The notes under the pieces: model-generated | Databases searched by the model: none | What the model saw: only the letters and a program-made list of their open reading frames with translations | What the model was told of the DNA's origin: nothing | Shown: one piece after another, positions 10,995 to 19,414 of the stretch | Layout: each line of letters opens with the position of its first letter | Numbering within the stretch: position 1 is the stretch's first letter | Source of the DNA: Paraburkholderia sp. SOS3 | Lineage (GTDB): Bacteria; Pseudomonadota; Gammaproteobacteria; Burkholderiales; Burkholderiaceae | Length of the DNA stretch: 64,000 nucleotides | Assembly (NCBI RefSeq): GCF_001922345.1 | Contig: NZ_CP018811.1 | Span: 4,216,001 to 4,280,000, forward strand | Direction: 5' to 3' | Program-made: the position numbers and the translations under genes

Positions 10995-11818
10995 GAGCGG
11001 CCTCCGTTGCCGTCAAGGCCGAAATCCACCGCAAGCGGCGTGCTGCCCGCATAGTGAAACTTGAACGGACCGTCCGGCGCGCCGTCGATGAACTGCCGCA
11101 CGACCGGGTCCTGCGACGCGCGCAGTTCGTCCGGCGTGCCTTGCGCATGCACGCCGCCGTTCGCGAGAAAGTACACGTAGTCGGCAATGGCAAACGATTC
11201 GGGCACATCGTGTGTGACGAGAATCGACGTCGCACCGAGCGCGCGGTTCAGCGTGCGAATCAGGTTCGCGGTGATGCCGAGCGAGATCGGGTCGAGACCG
11301 GCGAACGGCTCGTCGTACATGATCAGCTCGGGATCGAGTGCGATCGCGCGCGCGAGCGCCACGCGCCGCGCCATGCCGCCCGAAATTTCCGACGGCGCGA
11401 GATCGCGCGCGCCGCGCAGGCCGACTGCGTTGAGCTTCATCAGCACGAGGTCGCGAATCAGTTCTTCGGGAAGATCGGTGTGCTCGCGTAGCGCAAACGC
11501 AACGTTCTCGAACACCGACATATCGGTGAAGAGGGCACCGAACTGGAACAGCATGCCCATGCGACGGCGCAGCGCGTAGAGGCCGTCGCGCGTCTGCGCG
11601 CCGATGTCCTGGCCATGGAACAGCACCTGGCCGCGCCGGGCACGCTCGAGGCCGCCGATCAGGCGCAGCACCGTGGTCTTGCCGCACCCGGAGCCGCCCA
11701 TCACCGCCACGACCTGACCGCGCCCAAAGCGCAGATTCAGGTTCGACAGAACGAGCCGGTCGCTGTAACCGAAGTCGACGTCGCGTAGCTCGAGGAGGGT
11801 CTCGGGAGAAGAAGGCAA
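10991..11818 (-). CDS. mlaF: MlaF, ATPase of the phospholipid ABC transporter
   Basis: 275 residues. Walker A GGSGCGKTTVLRLIGGLE lies near residue 42, the signature is EISGGMARRVALARAIALD, Walker B LIMYDEPFAGLDP, and the H-loop is ILVTHDVPESFAIAD. First gene of the mlaFEDACB-ABC-bolA-murA-his cluster. The gap of 79 bp to the thiE stop (11898, same strand) should hold the promoter, but transcription from the thi genes could also run through since no terminator hairpin is visible there. Confidence 0.96.
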   Translation of the reverse strand: MPSSPETLLELRDVDFGYSDRLVLSNLNLRFGRGQVVAVMGGSGCGKTTVLRLIGGLERARRGQVLFHGQDIGAQTRDGLYALRRRMGMLFQFGALFTDMSVFENVAFALREHTDLPEELIRDLVLMKLNAVGLRGARDLAPSEISGGMARRVALARAIALDPELIMYDEPFAGLDPISLGITANLIRTLNRALGATSILVTHDVPESFAIADYVYFLANGGVHAQGTPDELRASQDPVVRQFIDGAPDGPFKFHYAGSTPLAVDFGLDGNGGRS

Positions 11819-11897
11819 CTCTGACAGTCCTTTTACACGGAAGCCGAATTATAGGGCCATCGTGAAAACGCTGCCTTGTTGCATTCTGTCCCTTTAC

Positions 11898-13019
11898 TTA
11901 ATCTGACGATCGGCTGCCGAAAGCTTTCTGCAATGATGCAACGGCCGCGGCGGGATCAGCCGCTTCGATGACCGCGCGCACGACGGCCGCGCTCCGCACC
12001 CCGGTCGCAAGCACCGCCGGCAGCACGTCGCCGCTGATGCCGCCGATCGCGAGGATCGGCACGACGCCATCGAGCAGGCGCACGTAGCGCGCGAGGCGCG
12101 CGAGGCCTTGCGGCGCGGTCGGCATGACCTTGGTCGTCGTCGCGAATACGGCGCCGAGCGCGATGTAGCTGGGCCGGAAATGCAGCGCCGTCAGCATCTC
12201 GTAGTAGCCGTGCGTCGACAGGCCGAGGCGCAGGCCCGCGGCCGCGATCGCGTGCAGATCGGCCGTATGCACGTCCTCCTGGCCGAGGTGGACGCCATAG
12301 GCGCCCGCTTCGAGCGCCGCGCGCCAGTGGTCGTTGATGAACACGCGCGCGTCGTGCTTGCGCCCGGCCGCGACCGCGCGCGCGATTTCGCTCGCGAGTT
12401 CGGCGGCAGGCTCGGCCGACTTGCGGCGCAGCTGGATTGTCTTCACGCCGAAGCCGGCGACGCGCTCGACCCATTCCGCGGTCGGCAGCACCGGGTACAG
12501 GCCGAGGTCGTGCGGACACGGCGCGAACGGCTGCGACGGCGCGGCCGGCAAGCCGGCGACGCGCGGGAAACGGGCGATGTCGGTCGGCCACGCGTCGGCG
12601 GCGCGCTTTTCGTCGCCGTCGCGCCACGCGAGCGCGAGCACGAGCGCGTCGTGCGGGTCGAAGCCGCAATCGAGGAACGCCGCGAGCGCGGCGAGCCAAT
12701 CTTCAGCCAGTTGCCCTTCGAGCCGATAGCGCTCGCCGCCGAGATGCAGCGTCGCGCCGTTTTTACCCGCTTCGATCACGCCCGCGCCTTGTACGAGCCA
12801 GCGCGCGATCTGCTCGCCATATTGCTGATGCTGCTCGTCGGCGACAACGAGCAGATCGCCGCCGTTCGGCGCATCGGGCGCGGTCAGGCAGATGCGCCAT
12901 GGTGCGTGCGTCGGCGGCCAGTCGCCGAGACGCGCGCGAATCCGCTCGGCGGCTTCCGTCAGTTCGTCGGCGGGCGGCCAGAAGAGGTCGCGGCCCGTCA
13001 GCTTCAGTGTGTCGGTCAT
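11898..13019 (-). CDS. thiE: Thiamine-phosphate synthase ThiE with a ~170-residue N-terminal extension
   Basis: Joins HMP-pyrophosphate and the thiazole phosphate to make thiamine phosphate. The ThiE TIM barrel occupies about residues 185-370: GLYPVLPTAEWVERVAGFGVKTIQLRRK, the HDARVFINDHWRAALEAGAYGVHLGQEDV motif (Asn-Asp and Gly-Gln-Glu-Asp), STHGYYE, LGAVFATTTK and ILAIGGIS. Total length is 373 against about 210 for plain ThiE. Residues 1-170 have no catalytic motif I recognise; LDCGFDPHDALVLALAWRDG loosely resembles the end of ThiD kinases, so it may be a decayed kinase half. ATG 13019 overlaps the thiG stop (ATGA). Confidence 0.95.
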   Translation of the reverse strand: MTDTLKLTGRDLFWPPADELTEAAERIRARLGDWPPTHAPWRICLTAPDAPNGGDLLVVADEQHQQYGEQIARWLVQGAGVIEAGKNGATLHLGGERYRLEGQLAEDWLAALAAFLDCGFDPHDALVLALAWRDGDEKRAADAWPTDIARFPRVAGLPAAPSQPFAPCPHDLGLYPVLPTAEWVERVAGFGVKTIQLRRKSAEPAAELASEIARAVAAGRKHDARVFINDHWRAALEAGAYGVHLGQEDVHTADLHAIAAAGLRLGLSTHGYYEMLTALHFRPSYIALGAVFATTTKVMPTAPQGLARLARYVRLLDGVVPILAIGGISGDVLPAVLATGVRSAAVVRAVIEAADPAAAVASLQKAFGSRSSD

Positions 13020-13840
13020 GCCGCGGCGCTCCCATCCTGGTGCCAGAACGGCATGCCGACGACAGGCGTGCTCGCATGCGCGGCCTCGCGCTCGGCCATC
13101 GGGCCCGCGAGATACGCGGTGCGGCCCGCTTCGACGCCGAGCGCGAATGCGCGCGCCATCGTCTCCGGATGCGTGGCCTGCGACACGGCCGTGTTCAGCA
13201 GCACGCCGTCGAAGCCCCATTCCATCACCTGGCTTGCATGCGACGGCACGCCGAGGCCCGCATCGACGATCAGCGGAACATCGGGCAACCGCTCGCGCAG
13301 CACGCGCAAGCCGTACGGATTGATGAGGCCCTTGCCCGTGCCGATCGGCGCGCCCCACGGCATCAGCGCTTCGCAGCCCGCGTCGAGCAGGCGCCGGCCG
13401 ATCACGAGATCTTCAGTGCAGTACGGCAGCACCTTGAAGCCATCCTTCACGAGCTTCGCGGCGGCTTCGATCAGGCCGACCGGGTCGGGCTGCAGCGTGT
13501 AGTCGTCGCCGATCAGTTCGAGCTTGATCCAGTCGGTTTCGAAGACTTCGCGCGCCATCTGCGCGGTCGTGATCACTTCGCCGACCGTCTGACAGCCGGC
13601 CGTATTCGGCAGCAACGGCACGGCGTGGCGCTTGAGCAGATCGAAGAAACCCGCTTGCGCGCCGCCCTCGTTCATCTGCCGGCGCAATGCGACGGTGACC
13701 ATGCCGGGCCGCGCCGCTTCGATCGAATCGGAAAGCGATTGCAGCGACGGATAGCGCGACGTGCCGAGCAGCACGCGGCTCGCGAAAGTCTCGCCGTACA
13801 GCGTGAGCGCGTCGGCGGGCGCGGCTTGAGTAGAAGTCAT
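13016..13840 (-). CDS. thiG: Thiazole synthase ThiG
   Basis: Forms the thiazole ring of thiamine from deoxyxylulose phosphate, dehydroglycine and ThiS thiocarboxylate. 274 residues. The Schiff-base lysine is in TDWIKLELIGDD (Lys106); phosphate-binding and barrel motifs LLPNTAGCQTVGEV, CEALMPWGAPIGTGKGL and VDAGLGVPSHASQVMEWGFDGVLLNTA are all present. It follows thiS by 179 bp, a gap with short imperfect repeats of CCTTGGGTCG, and overlaps thiE by 4 bp. Confidence 0.98.
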   Translation of the reverse strand: MTSTQAAPADALTLYGETFASRVLLGTSRYPSLQSLSDSIEAARPGMVTVALRRQMNEGGAQAGFFDLLKRHAVPLLPNTAGCQTVGEVITTAQMAREVFETDWIKLELIGDDYTLQPDPVGLIEAAAKLVKDGFKVLPYCTEDLVIGRRLLDAGCEALMPWGAPIGTGKGLINPYGLRVLRERLPDVPLIVDAGLGVPSHASQVMEWGFDGVLLNTAVSQATHPETMARAFALGVEAGRTAYLAGPMAEREAAHASTPVVGMPFWHQDGSAAA

Positions 13841-14019
13841 CAGTCAGTCCTTGCCTGTGGCAGTTGCCTGGTTGCCTTGGGTCGTTGCCTTGGGTCGATG
13901 CCCTGTATCTCGTGTGTTGCTTGCGATCTGTCGTGCCTGCAGCGTCTGTGAAGCATGTGGCGCGTGATGCGGCAGATGCGCGGCCGCCCAGGTCGCTGCG
14001 ACGGCCATAGCGGCAAAAC

Positions 14020-14217
14020 TCAGCCGCCTGCCACCGGATGCACGACGTCGAGCCGGTCGCCGCTGTGCAACGCGCGCGCCGCATGCTGCTTGCGCGCAAC
14101 GAAATCGCCGTTCAACGCGACCGCGAACGGCGGCTGCGCGCCGAACGCGGCAAGCGCATCGGCAACGGTCGCGCCTTCCGGCAACGACAGCGGCTTCTGG
14201 TTGATTTGAATGTCCAT
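14020..14217 (-). CDS. thiS: Sulfur carrier protein ThiS
   Basis: 65-residue ubiquitin-like protein whose C-terminal Gly-Gly (VVHPVAGG) is thiocarboxylated and donates sulfur to ThiG. The N-terminus MDIQINQKPLSLPEGATVADAL and VALNGDFVARKQH are standard ThiS. ATG at 14217, 49 bp after thiO and 179 bp before thiG. Confidence 0.97.
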   Translation of the reverse strand: MDIQINQKPLSLPEGATVADALAAFGAQPPFAVALNGDFVARKQHAARALHSGDRLDVVHPVAGG

Positions 14218-14266
14218 AATCGTGTGTCTCAATGTGTGTGCAGGCGCGCGCGTCTCTCGAACGTGC

Positions 14267-15451
14267 TCACGCAGACTCGCGCGCCGCATCGCGCAACGTC
14301 GGACGATCGACGTGGAACAGCTCGGTCCAGCGCCACTGCCGGCGCCAGCCGGCGAATCCATCGATGTCGGCGAAGGCGCCGTCGGCAAGCGCGAGTGCGG
14401 CACGAACCGCTTCGTTCGCCACTTCCGGCGCGATCATGTAACCGTGACGGTACAGACCGTTCACGCGCAACGTCTGCCCACCGTCCCAGACGATGGCCGG
14501 CCGATGATCGGGCAAAGTCGGCCGGCACTGCGAGTTCAACTCCAGAATGCGCGCTTCGCCGAAGCCCGGGTGCACGGAAAACGCGGCGCTCAACAATTCG
14601 AGCGCCGATCGCACGCTGACCGGCGACATGTCTTCGCCTTCCACTTCAGTCGCGCCGATCACGTACAAGTCGTTCTGCTTCGGCGCGATATACAGCGGGT
14701 AGCGCGGATGCAGCAGCCGTACCGGACGCGCAAGTCCGATGCCCGGCGCGTGCACGCGCGCGACTTCGCCGCGGATGCCGCGCAGCGTCGGCAACACCGG
14801 TTTTGCGCCGAGGCCGCGGCAATCGATCGTGATGCGCGCGGCGGGCAACTCGCGGTCGTCGACGGCCGTGTTCCAATGCGTCTCGACGCCGCGCGCGGCG
14901 AGCCCTGCAGCAAGCGCGGCAAGCACCTGCCGGTTGTCGAGCTGCCCTTCATGCGGCAGCAGCCACCCTTGCGTGAAGCGGCCCGCGAGCGCCGGCTCGG
15001 CCGCGTTGATCTGCGCGCCGGACAACGCGAGCAATCCGCCCTCGAGCAGTTCGGCCGGTGCATTCGCGCGTAGCCGCCGCTCGAACAGCGGCGCCTCGCT
15101 GCGGTCGCCGTGATGCCAGACGACGAGCGTGCCGTTGCGCTGGAAGAACACCGGCTCCGGCAATTCGGCGACGATGCGCGGCCAGCTCTCGAGCGACGCG
15201 GCACCGAGCCGCGTGATCAGCAACTCCGCGCTGGCGGCTTCGGCGAGCGGGGCAAGCATCGCGGCCGCGACCCACGCGGCCGACTGCGTGCCGGCCGCGT
15301 CGCCGCGCTCATACAGCGCGACACGGTGGCCCGCGCCGGCGAGCCGCCACGCGACGAGCCGTCCGCACAAGCCGCCGCCGATCACGGCGAAATCGGGCAC
15401 CGCGCCACGCCGCACGCCGGCCTGCGATGCAGATGTCTCGCGCGCCGTCAT
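14267..15451 (-). CDS. thiO: Glycine oxidase ThiO, FAD-dependent
   Basis: 394-residue DAO-family flavoprotein. The FAD dinucleotide motif VIGGGLCGRLVAWRLAGAGHRVALYERG lies near residue 22, with TQSAAWVAAAMLAPLAEA after it and the C-terminal NGLYRHGYMIAPEVANE block. In thiamine synthesis ThiO makes dehydroglycine for the ThiG reaction in species without ThiH. The chosen ATG (15451) overlaps the stop of a 32-codon frame by ATGA. It heads thiO-thiS-thiG-thiE, 230 bp below a TPP riboswitch. Confidence 0.95.
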   Translation of the reverse strand: MTARETSASQAGVRRGAVPDFAVIGGGLCGRLVAWRLAGAGHRVALYERGDAAGTQSAAWVAAAMLAPLAEAASAELLITRLGAASLESWPRIVAELPEPVFFQRNGTLVVWHHGDRSEAPLFERRLRANAPAELLEGGLLALSGAQINAAEPALAGRFTQGWLLPHEGQLDNRQVLAALAAGLAARGVETHWNTAVDDRELPAARITIDCRGLGAKPVLPTLRGIRGEVARVHAPGIGLARPVRLLHPRYPLYIAPKQNDLYVIGATEVEGEDMSPVSVRSALELLSAAFSVHPGFGEARILELNSQCRPTLPDHRPAIVWDGGQTLRVNGLYRHGYMIAPEVANEAVRAALALADGAFADIDGFAGWRRQWRWTELFHVDRPTLRDAARESA

Positions 15452-15546
15452 GCCGACTGCCCCTTGCGCAGCGCAGCAACACCGTGCGTGCCGCGTCGAG
15501 CGCCATGCGTGCAGAACAAATAAAGAACTGAAGATTGAGCGGTCAT
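15448..15546 (-). CDS. Possible 32-codon leader ORF coupled to thiO
   Basis: A short frame, MTAQSSVLYLFCTHGARRG and onwards to KGQSA, starts at ATG 15546 five bases after a strong ribosome site (GGAAAGGA). Its TGA overlaps the thiO ATG as ATGA. It lies between the TPP riboswitch and thiO, so ribosomes initiating here would control entry to thiO. The peptide resembles no family I know. It could be a real micropeptide, a coupling device, or the remnant of a longer ThiO N-terminus. Confidence 0.45.
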   Translation of the reverse strand: MTAQSSVLYLFCTHGARRGTHGVAALRKGQSA

Positions 15547-15684
15547 CGGATCCTTTCCGTACGGCAACGAAACGCACGTACCCAAGGACGAAACACGCGG
15601 AGGCGGCTGCGGATGCAGAGGCAGGAGAACCCGCCGGCAACCGCCTTCCGGATGAAAGGCCGCGCGGCGGGAAACGAAAGACTT

Positions 15685-15777
15685 CGAAACTTCCCGCGCC
15701 GGTATTACCCGGATCGGGTGCGAAGGGTCTCTCTCAGCCTCGCCGCGACGTGTGTCCGCGCCAAAGCACCCCTGTTT
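15685..15777 (-). promoter_or_regulatory. TPP riboswitch (THI element)
   Basis: Read on the minus strand, the conserved THI-box order is complete: GGGGTGCTTTGG (P1/P2 entry), then GGCTGAGAGAGACCCTT, then ACCCGATCCGGGTAATACCGG and CGCGGGAAG. CTGAGA and the GATCCGGGTAATACCGGCG block are the pyrimidine- and pyrophosphate-sensor helices known from TPP riboswitches. It should switch off thiOSGE when thiamine pyrophosphate is abundant. No clear terminator hairpin with a U-run follows, so translational control is more likely, presumably of the ribosome site at about 15552. Confidence 0.96.
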
Positions 15778-16223
15778 CGTCAAGGTCATTAGACCATAAA
15801 AGGCTCGTCGCGAAAACCCGCGGGATGACGAGCCCGTGTATGCGGCCGGGACGCCCATGTGCCGCCGCACGGAGACCGTACACGGGACGATGCGCGGAGC
15901 CCTGCACGAGACTGTATGCGGCCTGGCGAATTCGATATGAGCCGTCCTGGCGCCTCTGACATAATGCGCGACACGCAGTCGGTATCGAGAGCGGCGCCCG
16001 GGCCGGGACCGTCCGGGCCACAGCCGCGTCCGCTCGCCGATGCACGGCATCGGGCACGCGATTAAGCTCCGGTTAAGCCGTGGCCGCGACAATCGCGCGT
16101 CGATGAACGACCGGCGAACGCGTCGCTCTACGCCCGTCGTGCGGCCCCTGCGCATCGACGAGTCGTTCACCCGACGCCGCTTCGAAGACAGCGCTTCAAA
16201 GGACAGCGCTTTAAAGGACAGAT
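15778..16223. other. Intergenic region between thi riboswitch and ABC gene
   Basis: 446 bp between divergent units. It must hold the thi promoter (minus) and the promoter of the plus-strand ABC gene. A CATAAT hexamer at 15960-15965 is the best plus-strand -10 candidate but has no good -35. Just before the ABC start there is a direct duplication, GACAGCGCTTCAAAG (16187-16201) and GACAGCGCTTTAAAG (16202-16216), and the AAAGGACAG ribosome site spans the end of the second copy. No gene was recognised. Confidence 0.6.
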
Positions 16224-17957
16224 ATGGCCGAAAACCCGAACAGCTCCGCGGACATCACCGCGTGGGGTCTCATCAAGCCCTACTGGGTGTCCGAGGACCG
16301 ATGGCGCGCATGGGGCCTGCTCGTGCTCGTCATCGCGATGAATATGACGATGGTGGCCGCCAACGTCTGGTTCAACCGCTGGCAAGGCATCTTTTTCGAT
16401 GCGATCCAGCAATACAACTACCCGGTTTTCAAGCATTCGCTGCTGCAGTTCACGGTCATCGCGCTCGCGCTGATTCTGCTCGGCTCCTATCGCACGTACT
16501 TCCGCCAGATGCTCGAATTCCGCTGGCGGCAGTGGCTCACCACGAAGTATCTGAACGAATGGCTCGGCGACGACGCCTACTACCGCATCGAACGCGACCG
16601 TCTCGCGGACAACCCTGACCAGCGGGTTTCGGCGGACCTGCAAGGCCTCGCGAGCACGACACTGAACCTGTCCCTCGGGCTGCTCTCGACCACGGTCACG
16701 CTGTTCTCGTTCATCGTGATCCTGTGGAACCTGTCGGGCGCGCTTGCGTTCCACGTGTTCGGCACCGAGATCTCGATTCCCGGTTACATGGTGTGGGTCG
16801 CGATGATCTACGCGGCGATCGGCTCGTGGATCACGCACAAGGTCAACCACCCGCTCGTGTCGATCAACTACCAGCAGCAGCGTGTCGAAGCGGACTTCCG
16901 TTTCGCGCTGATCCGGATTCGCGAGAACGCCGATCAGATCGCGCTGTACAAGGGCGAGCCGGCCGAAGAGAAATCGCTGCAAGGCGTGTTCGGCCACATC
17001 CGCGATAACTGGCGGCTCGTCATGCGTTTCACGCGGCGCTTCAATATCGTCGTGATCAGCTATTCGCAGCTTGCGATCGTGTTCCCGTACATCGCGGCCG
17101 CGCCCAAGTACTTTTCGAAGAGCATCACGCTTGGCGTTTATCAGCAATTGACGAGCGCATTCGGCACGGTCAGCGATTCGTTCTCGTGGTTCATCAACAA
17201 TTACGATTCGCTCGCCGAGTGGCGCGCCACCGTCAACCGTCTGCGGGAATTCCATCGCGTGATGAAAGACCAGCATCTGCATGAATCGGTGGTCGGCGGC
17301 ACGGCGCACGGCGGCATCAATACGCATCTGACCGACACGCAGGTGCTCGACGTGAAGGAGCTCGTGCTCAAGCGTCCGGACGGGCAACCGATCGCGTCGA
17401 TCGGCTCGTTCAGGATCGCGCCGAAATCGCGCTGGCTCGTGCGCGGTCCGTCAGGCGCGGGCAAGAGCACGCTGCTGCGTGCGCTCGCGGGCTTGTGGCC
17501 GTTCGGCGAAGGCACGATCGAAGCGCCGGCCGGCGCCAAGCTGCTGTTCATTCCGCAGCGCAGCTATCTGCCGATCGGTACGTTAAAGGGCGCGCTCTGC
17601 TACCCGTCGCTCGACGACGCGTTCACCGACGAAGCGTGCCGCGACGTGCTGACCGTGTGCCGGCTGCCCGATCTCGCGACGCGTCTGGACGAGTCCGCGC
17701 ACTGGGAACGCACGCTGTCGCCGGGCGAACAGCAGCGCGTCGCCGCCGCGCGCGCGCTGCTGCAAAAGCCCGACTTTTTGTTTCTCGACGAAGCGACGAG
17801 CGCGCTCGACCCCGACAACGAAGCGGCGATCTACACGGCGCTGACCGAACGGCTTGCCGATGCGGCGATCGTCAGCGTCGCGCATCGCAAGACGCTCGAG
17901 GCATTCCACGACCAGACGCTCTATGTCGAGCGCGCGGTCGAACGCGAGGCCGCGTAG
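16224..17957 (+). CDS. SbmA/BacA-like ABC transporter, fused membrane and ATPase domains (YddA type)
   Basis: 577 residues. The N-terminal half (about 1-350) is an SbmA/BacA-like membrane domain with transmembrane segments near residues 30, 75, 155 and 195 and the family blocks YRIERDRLADNPDQRVSADL and NPLVSINYQQQRVEADFRFALIRIRENADQIALYKGE. The C-terminal half is an ATPase: Walker A RGPSGAGKSTLLRALAGLWPFG near 415, signature LSPGEQQRVAAARALL, Walker B FLFLDEATSALDP. This is the ABCD/YddA arrangement. Relatives move peptides, cobalamin or very long chain fatty acids; substrate here is unknown. Single gene followed by dadA at 81 bp. Confidence 0.92.
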   Translation: MAENPNSSADITAWGLIKPYWVSEDRWRAWGLLVLVIAMNMTMVAANVWFNRWQGIFFDAIQQYNYPVFKHSLLQFTVIALALILLGSYRTYFRQMLEFRWRQWLTTKYLNEWLGDDAYYRIERDRLADNPDQRVSADLQGLASTTLNLSLGLLSTTVTLFSFIVILWNLSGALAFHVFGTEISIPGYMVWVAMIYAAIGSWITHKVNHPLVSINYQQQRVEADFRFALIRIRENADQIALYKGEPAEEKSLQGVFGHIRDNWRLVMRFTRRFNIVVISYSQLAIVFPYIAAAPKYFSKSITLGVYQQLTSAFGTVSDSFSWFINNYDSLAEWRATVNRLREFHRVMKDQHLHESVVGGTAHGGINTHLTDTQVLDVKELVLKRPDGQPIASIGSFRIAPKSRWLVRGPSGAGKSTLLRALAGLWPFGEGTIEAPAGAKLLFIPQRSYLPIGTLKGALCYPSLDDAFTDEACRDVLTVCRLPDLATRLDESAHWERTLSPGEQQRVAAARALLQKPDFLFLDEATSALDPDNEAAIYTALTERLADAAIVSVAHRKTLEAFHDQTLYVERAVEREAA

Positions 17958-18038
17958 GCGAAGCGCGTATCGCGTTGGCGCTCAAAGCCAGGCCGCTCGC
18001 GCAAGCGGCTCTGGCCGTCTGATGGTACTTTCGCGTGC

Positions 18039-19310
18039 ATGAAGACGATCGTTCTCGGCGCCGGCGTGATCGGCGTCGCCACAGCTTTCTATCTGCGCGA
18101 GCGCGGCTGCGATGTGACCGTCGTCGAACGCGAAACCGACGTCGCGCTCGAAACGAGTTTCGGCAATGCGGGCGTGATCGCGCCCGGCTACGTGACGCCA
18201 TGGGCCGCGCCCGGCATGCCGGCGAAAATCCTCAGGCATCTGTTCAACCGCGCGTCGCCGTTCGTCTTCCGCCCGACGTTCGACCCCGCGCAATGGCGCT
18301 GGATCGGCCGGTGGCTGCGCGAATGCGAGCTCGAACGATTCCGTGCGAACAAACAGCGGATGCAGCGTATTGCGTACTACAGCCGCGCATGTCTGCATGA
18401 ATTTCGCGCCGCGCATCCGTTCGAATACCGGCGCAGCCACGGCTATCTGCAGCTGTTTCGCAGCGGCTACGACCTCGAACTCGCGCAACCCGCGCTGGCG
18501 ATGCTGCGCGACTCGGGCGTCGCGTATCGCGAACTGAGCGGCGCGCAATGCGCGTCGGTCGAACCGGGGCTGCGCTGGGCGCGCAAGCCGCCGCACGCGG
18601 GCCTCTACCTGCCCGACGACGAAGCCGGCGACTGCGCCATCTTCACGCGTGAATTGCGCGCGATTTGCGAGCGCCAAGGCGTGCGCTTCCGTTTCGATAC
18701 GCGCGCGAGCGCACTCGACGCGCGAGGCGGCGCGGTGCGCGGCGTGCATGTCGAGAGCGCGCACGGCAGCGAGACGCTTGCCGCAAACGCAGTGGTCGTC
18801 GCGGCCGGCGTCGACAGCGCCGCGCTGCTCGAGCCGCTTGGCGTACCGGTGCCGCTTTATCCGGTCAAAGGCTATTCGGCGACGCTGCAGATCATCGACG
18901 ACCAGAAAGCGCCACGCGCGGCGCTAATGGATGAAGCGCTGAAAACCGCGATCACGCGGCTCGGACACAATCTGCGTATCGCCGGCACCGCGGAGCTCGG
19001 CAACCGGCAGGCGACGCTGCGCGAACAGCCGCTGCGCACGCTGATGAAAGTGCTCGACGACTGGTTTCCTCACGCAAGCGTGCCGTCGTCCGCGCAGTTC
19101 TGGGTCGGGCGCCGGCCGATGACGCCCGATGGCGCGCCGCTGCTGGGCGCCTCGGGTATCGATCGTCTGTGGCTCAACATCGGGCATGGGTCGACGGGCT
19201 GGGCGATGTCGCTCGGCTCGGGGCGCGTCGTGGCGAATCTGGTCACGCAGAAGCAGCCGGAGATCGATCTCGAGGGGCTGACGATCGCGCGATATCGTCA
19301 TCGCGGGTGA
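18039..19310 (+). CDS. dadA: D-amino acid dehydrogenase DadA
   Basis: 423-residue membrane-associated flavoprotein oxidising D-amino acids (D-alanine best) to keto acids. FAD motif MKTIVLGAGVIGVATAFYL at the start, then VERETDVALETSFGNAGVIAPGYVTPWAAPGMP, the DadA hallmark; the C-terminal VGRRPMTPDGAPLLG and LNIGHGSTGWAMSLGSGRVVANL blocks complete the DAO fold. No alanine racemase or lrp-like regulator is adjacent. Possibly co-transcribed with the preceding ABC gene. Substrate preference is by family; DadA paralogues are common in Burkholderia. Confidence 0.92.
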   Translation: MKTIVLGAGVIGVATAFYLRERGCDVTVVERETDVALETSFGNAGVIAPGYVTPWAAPGMPAKILRHLFNRASPFVFRPTFDPAQWRWIGRWLRECELERFRANKQRMQRIAYYSRACLHEFRAAHPFEYRRSHGYLQLFRSGYDLELAQPALAMLRDSGVAYRELSGAQCASVEPGLRWARKPPHAGLYLPDDEAGDCAIFTRELRAICERQGVRFRFDTRASALDARGGAVRGVHVESAHGSETLAANAVVVAAGVDSAALLEPLGVPVPLYPVKGYSATLQIIDDQKAPRAALMDEALKTAITRLGHNLRIAGTAELGNRQATLREQPLRTLMKVLDDWFPHASVPSSAQFWVGRRPMTPDGAPLLGASGIDRLWLNIGHGSTGWAMSLGSGRVVANLVTQKQPEIDLEGLTIARYRHRG

Positions 19311-19350
19311 AGCACGGCCGGTCGTTCACGGGCGGCATGGGTCTCGCGTG

Positions 19351-19386
19351 CGTCCCGAGCGTCCCGAGCGTCCCGAGCGTCCCGAG
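19351..19386. repeat. Four-copy 9-bp tandem repeat downstream of dadA
   Basis: Four exact head-to-tail copies of CGTCCCGAG, followed by related GCATCCGTG units. It lies in the 104-bp gap between the convergent dadA and thpR stop codons. No hairpin terminator with a U-run is visible in this gap. Confidence 0.93.
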
Positions 19387-19414
19387 CATCCGTGCATCCG
19401 TGCGTCGCGCGCAC

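Noticed and set aside
15448..16170. A 240-codon minus-strand frame running from the ABC-gene leader through the riboswitch to thiO
   Set aside because: It would require translation through the TPP aptamer and is Arg-rich without motifs; only its last 32 codons have a ribosome site.
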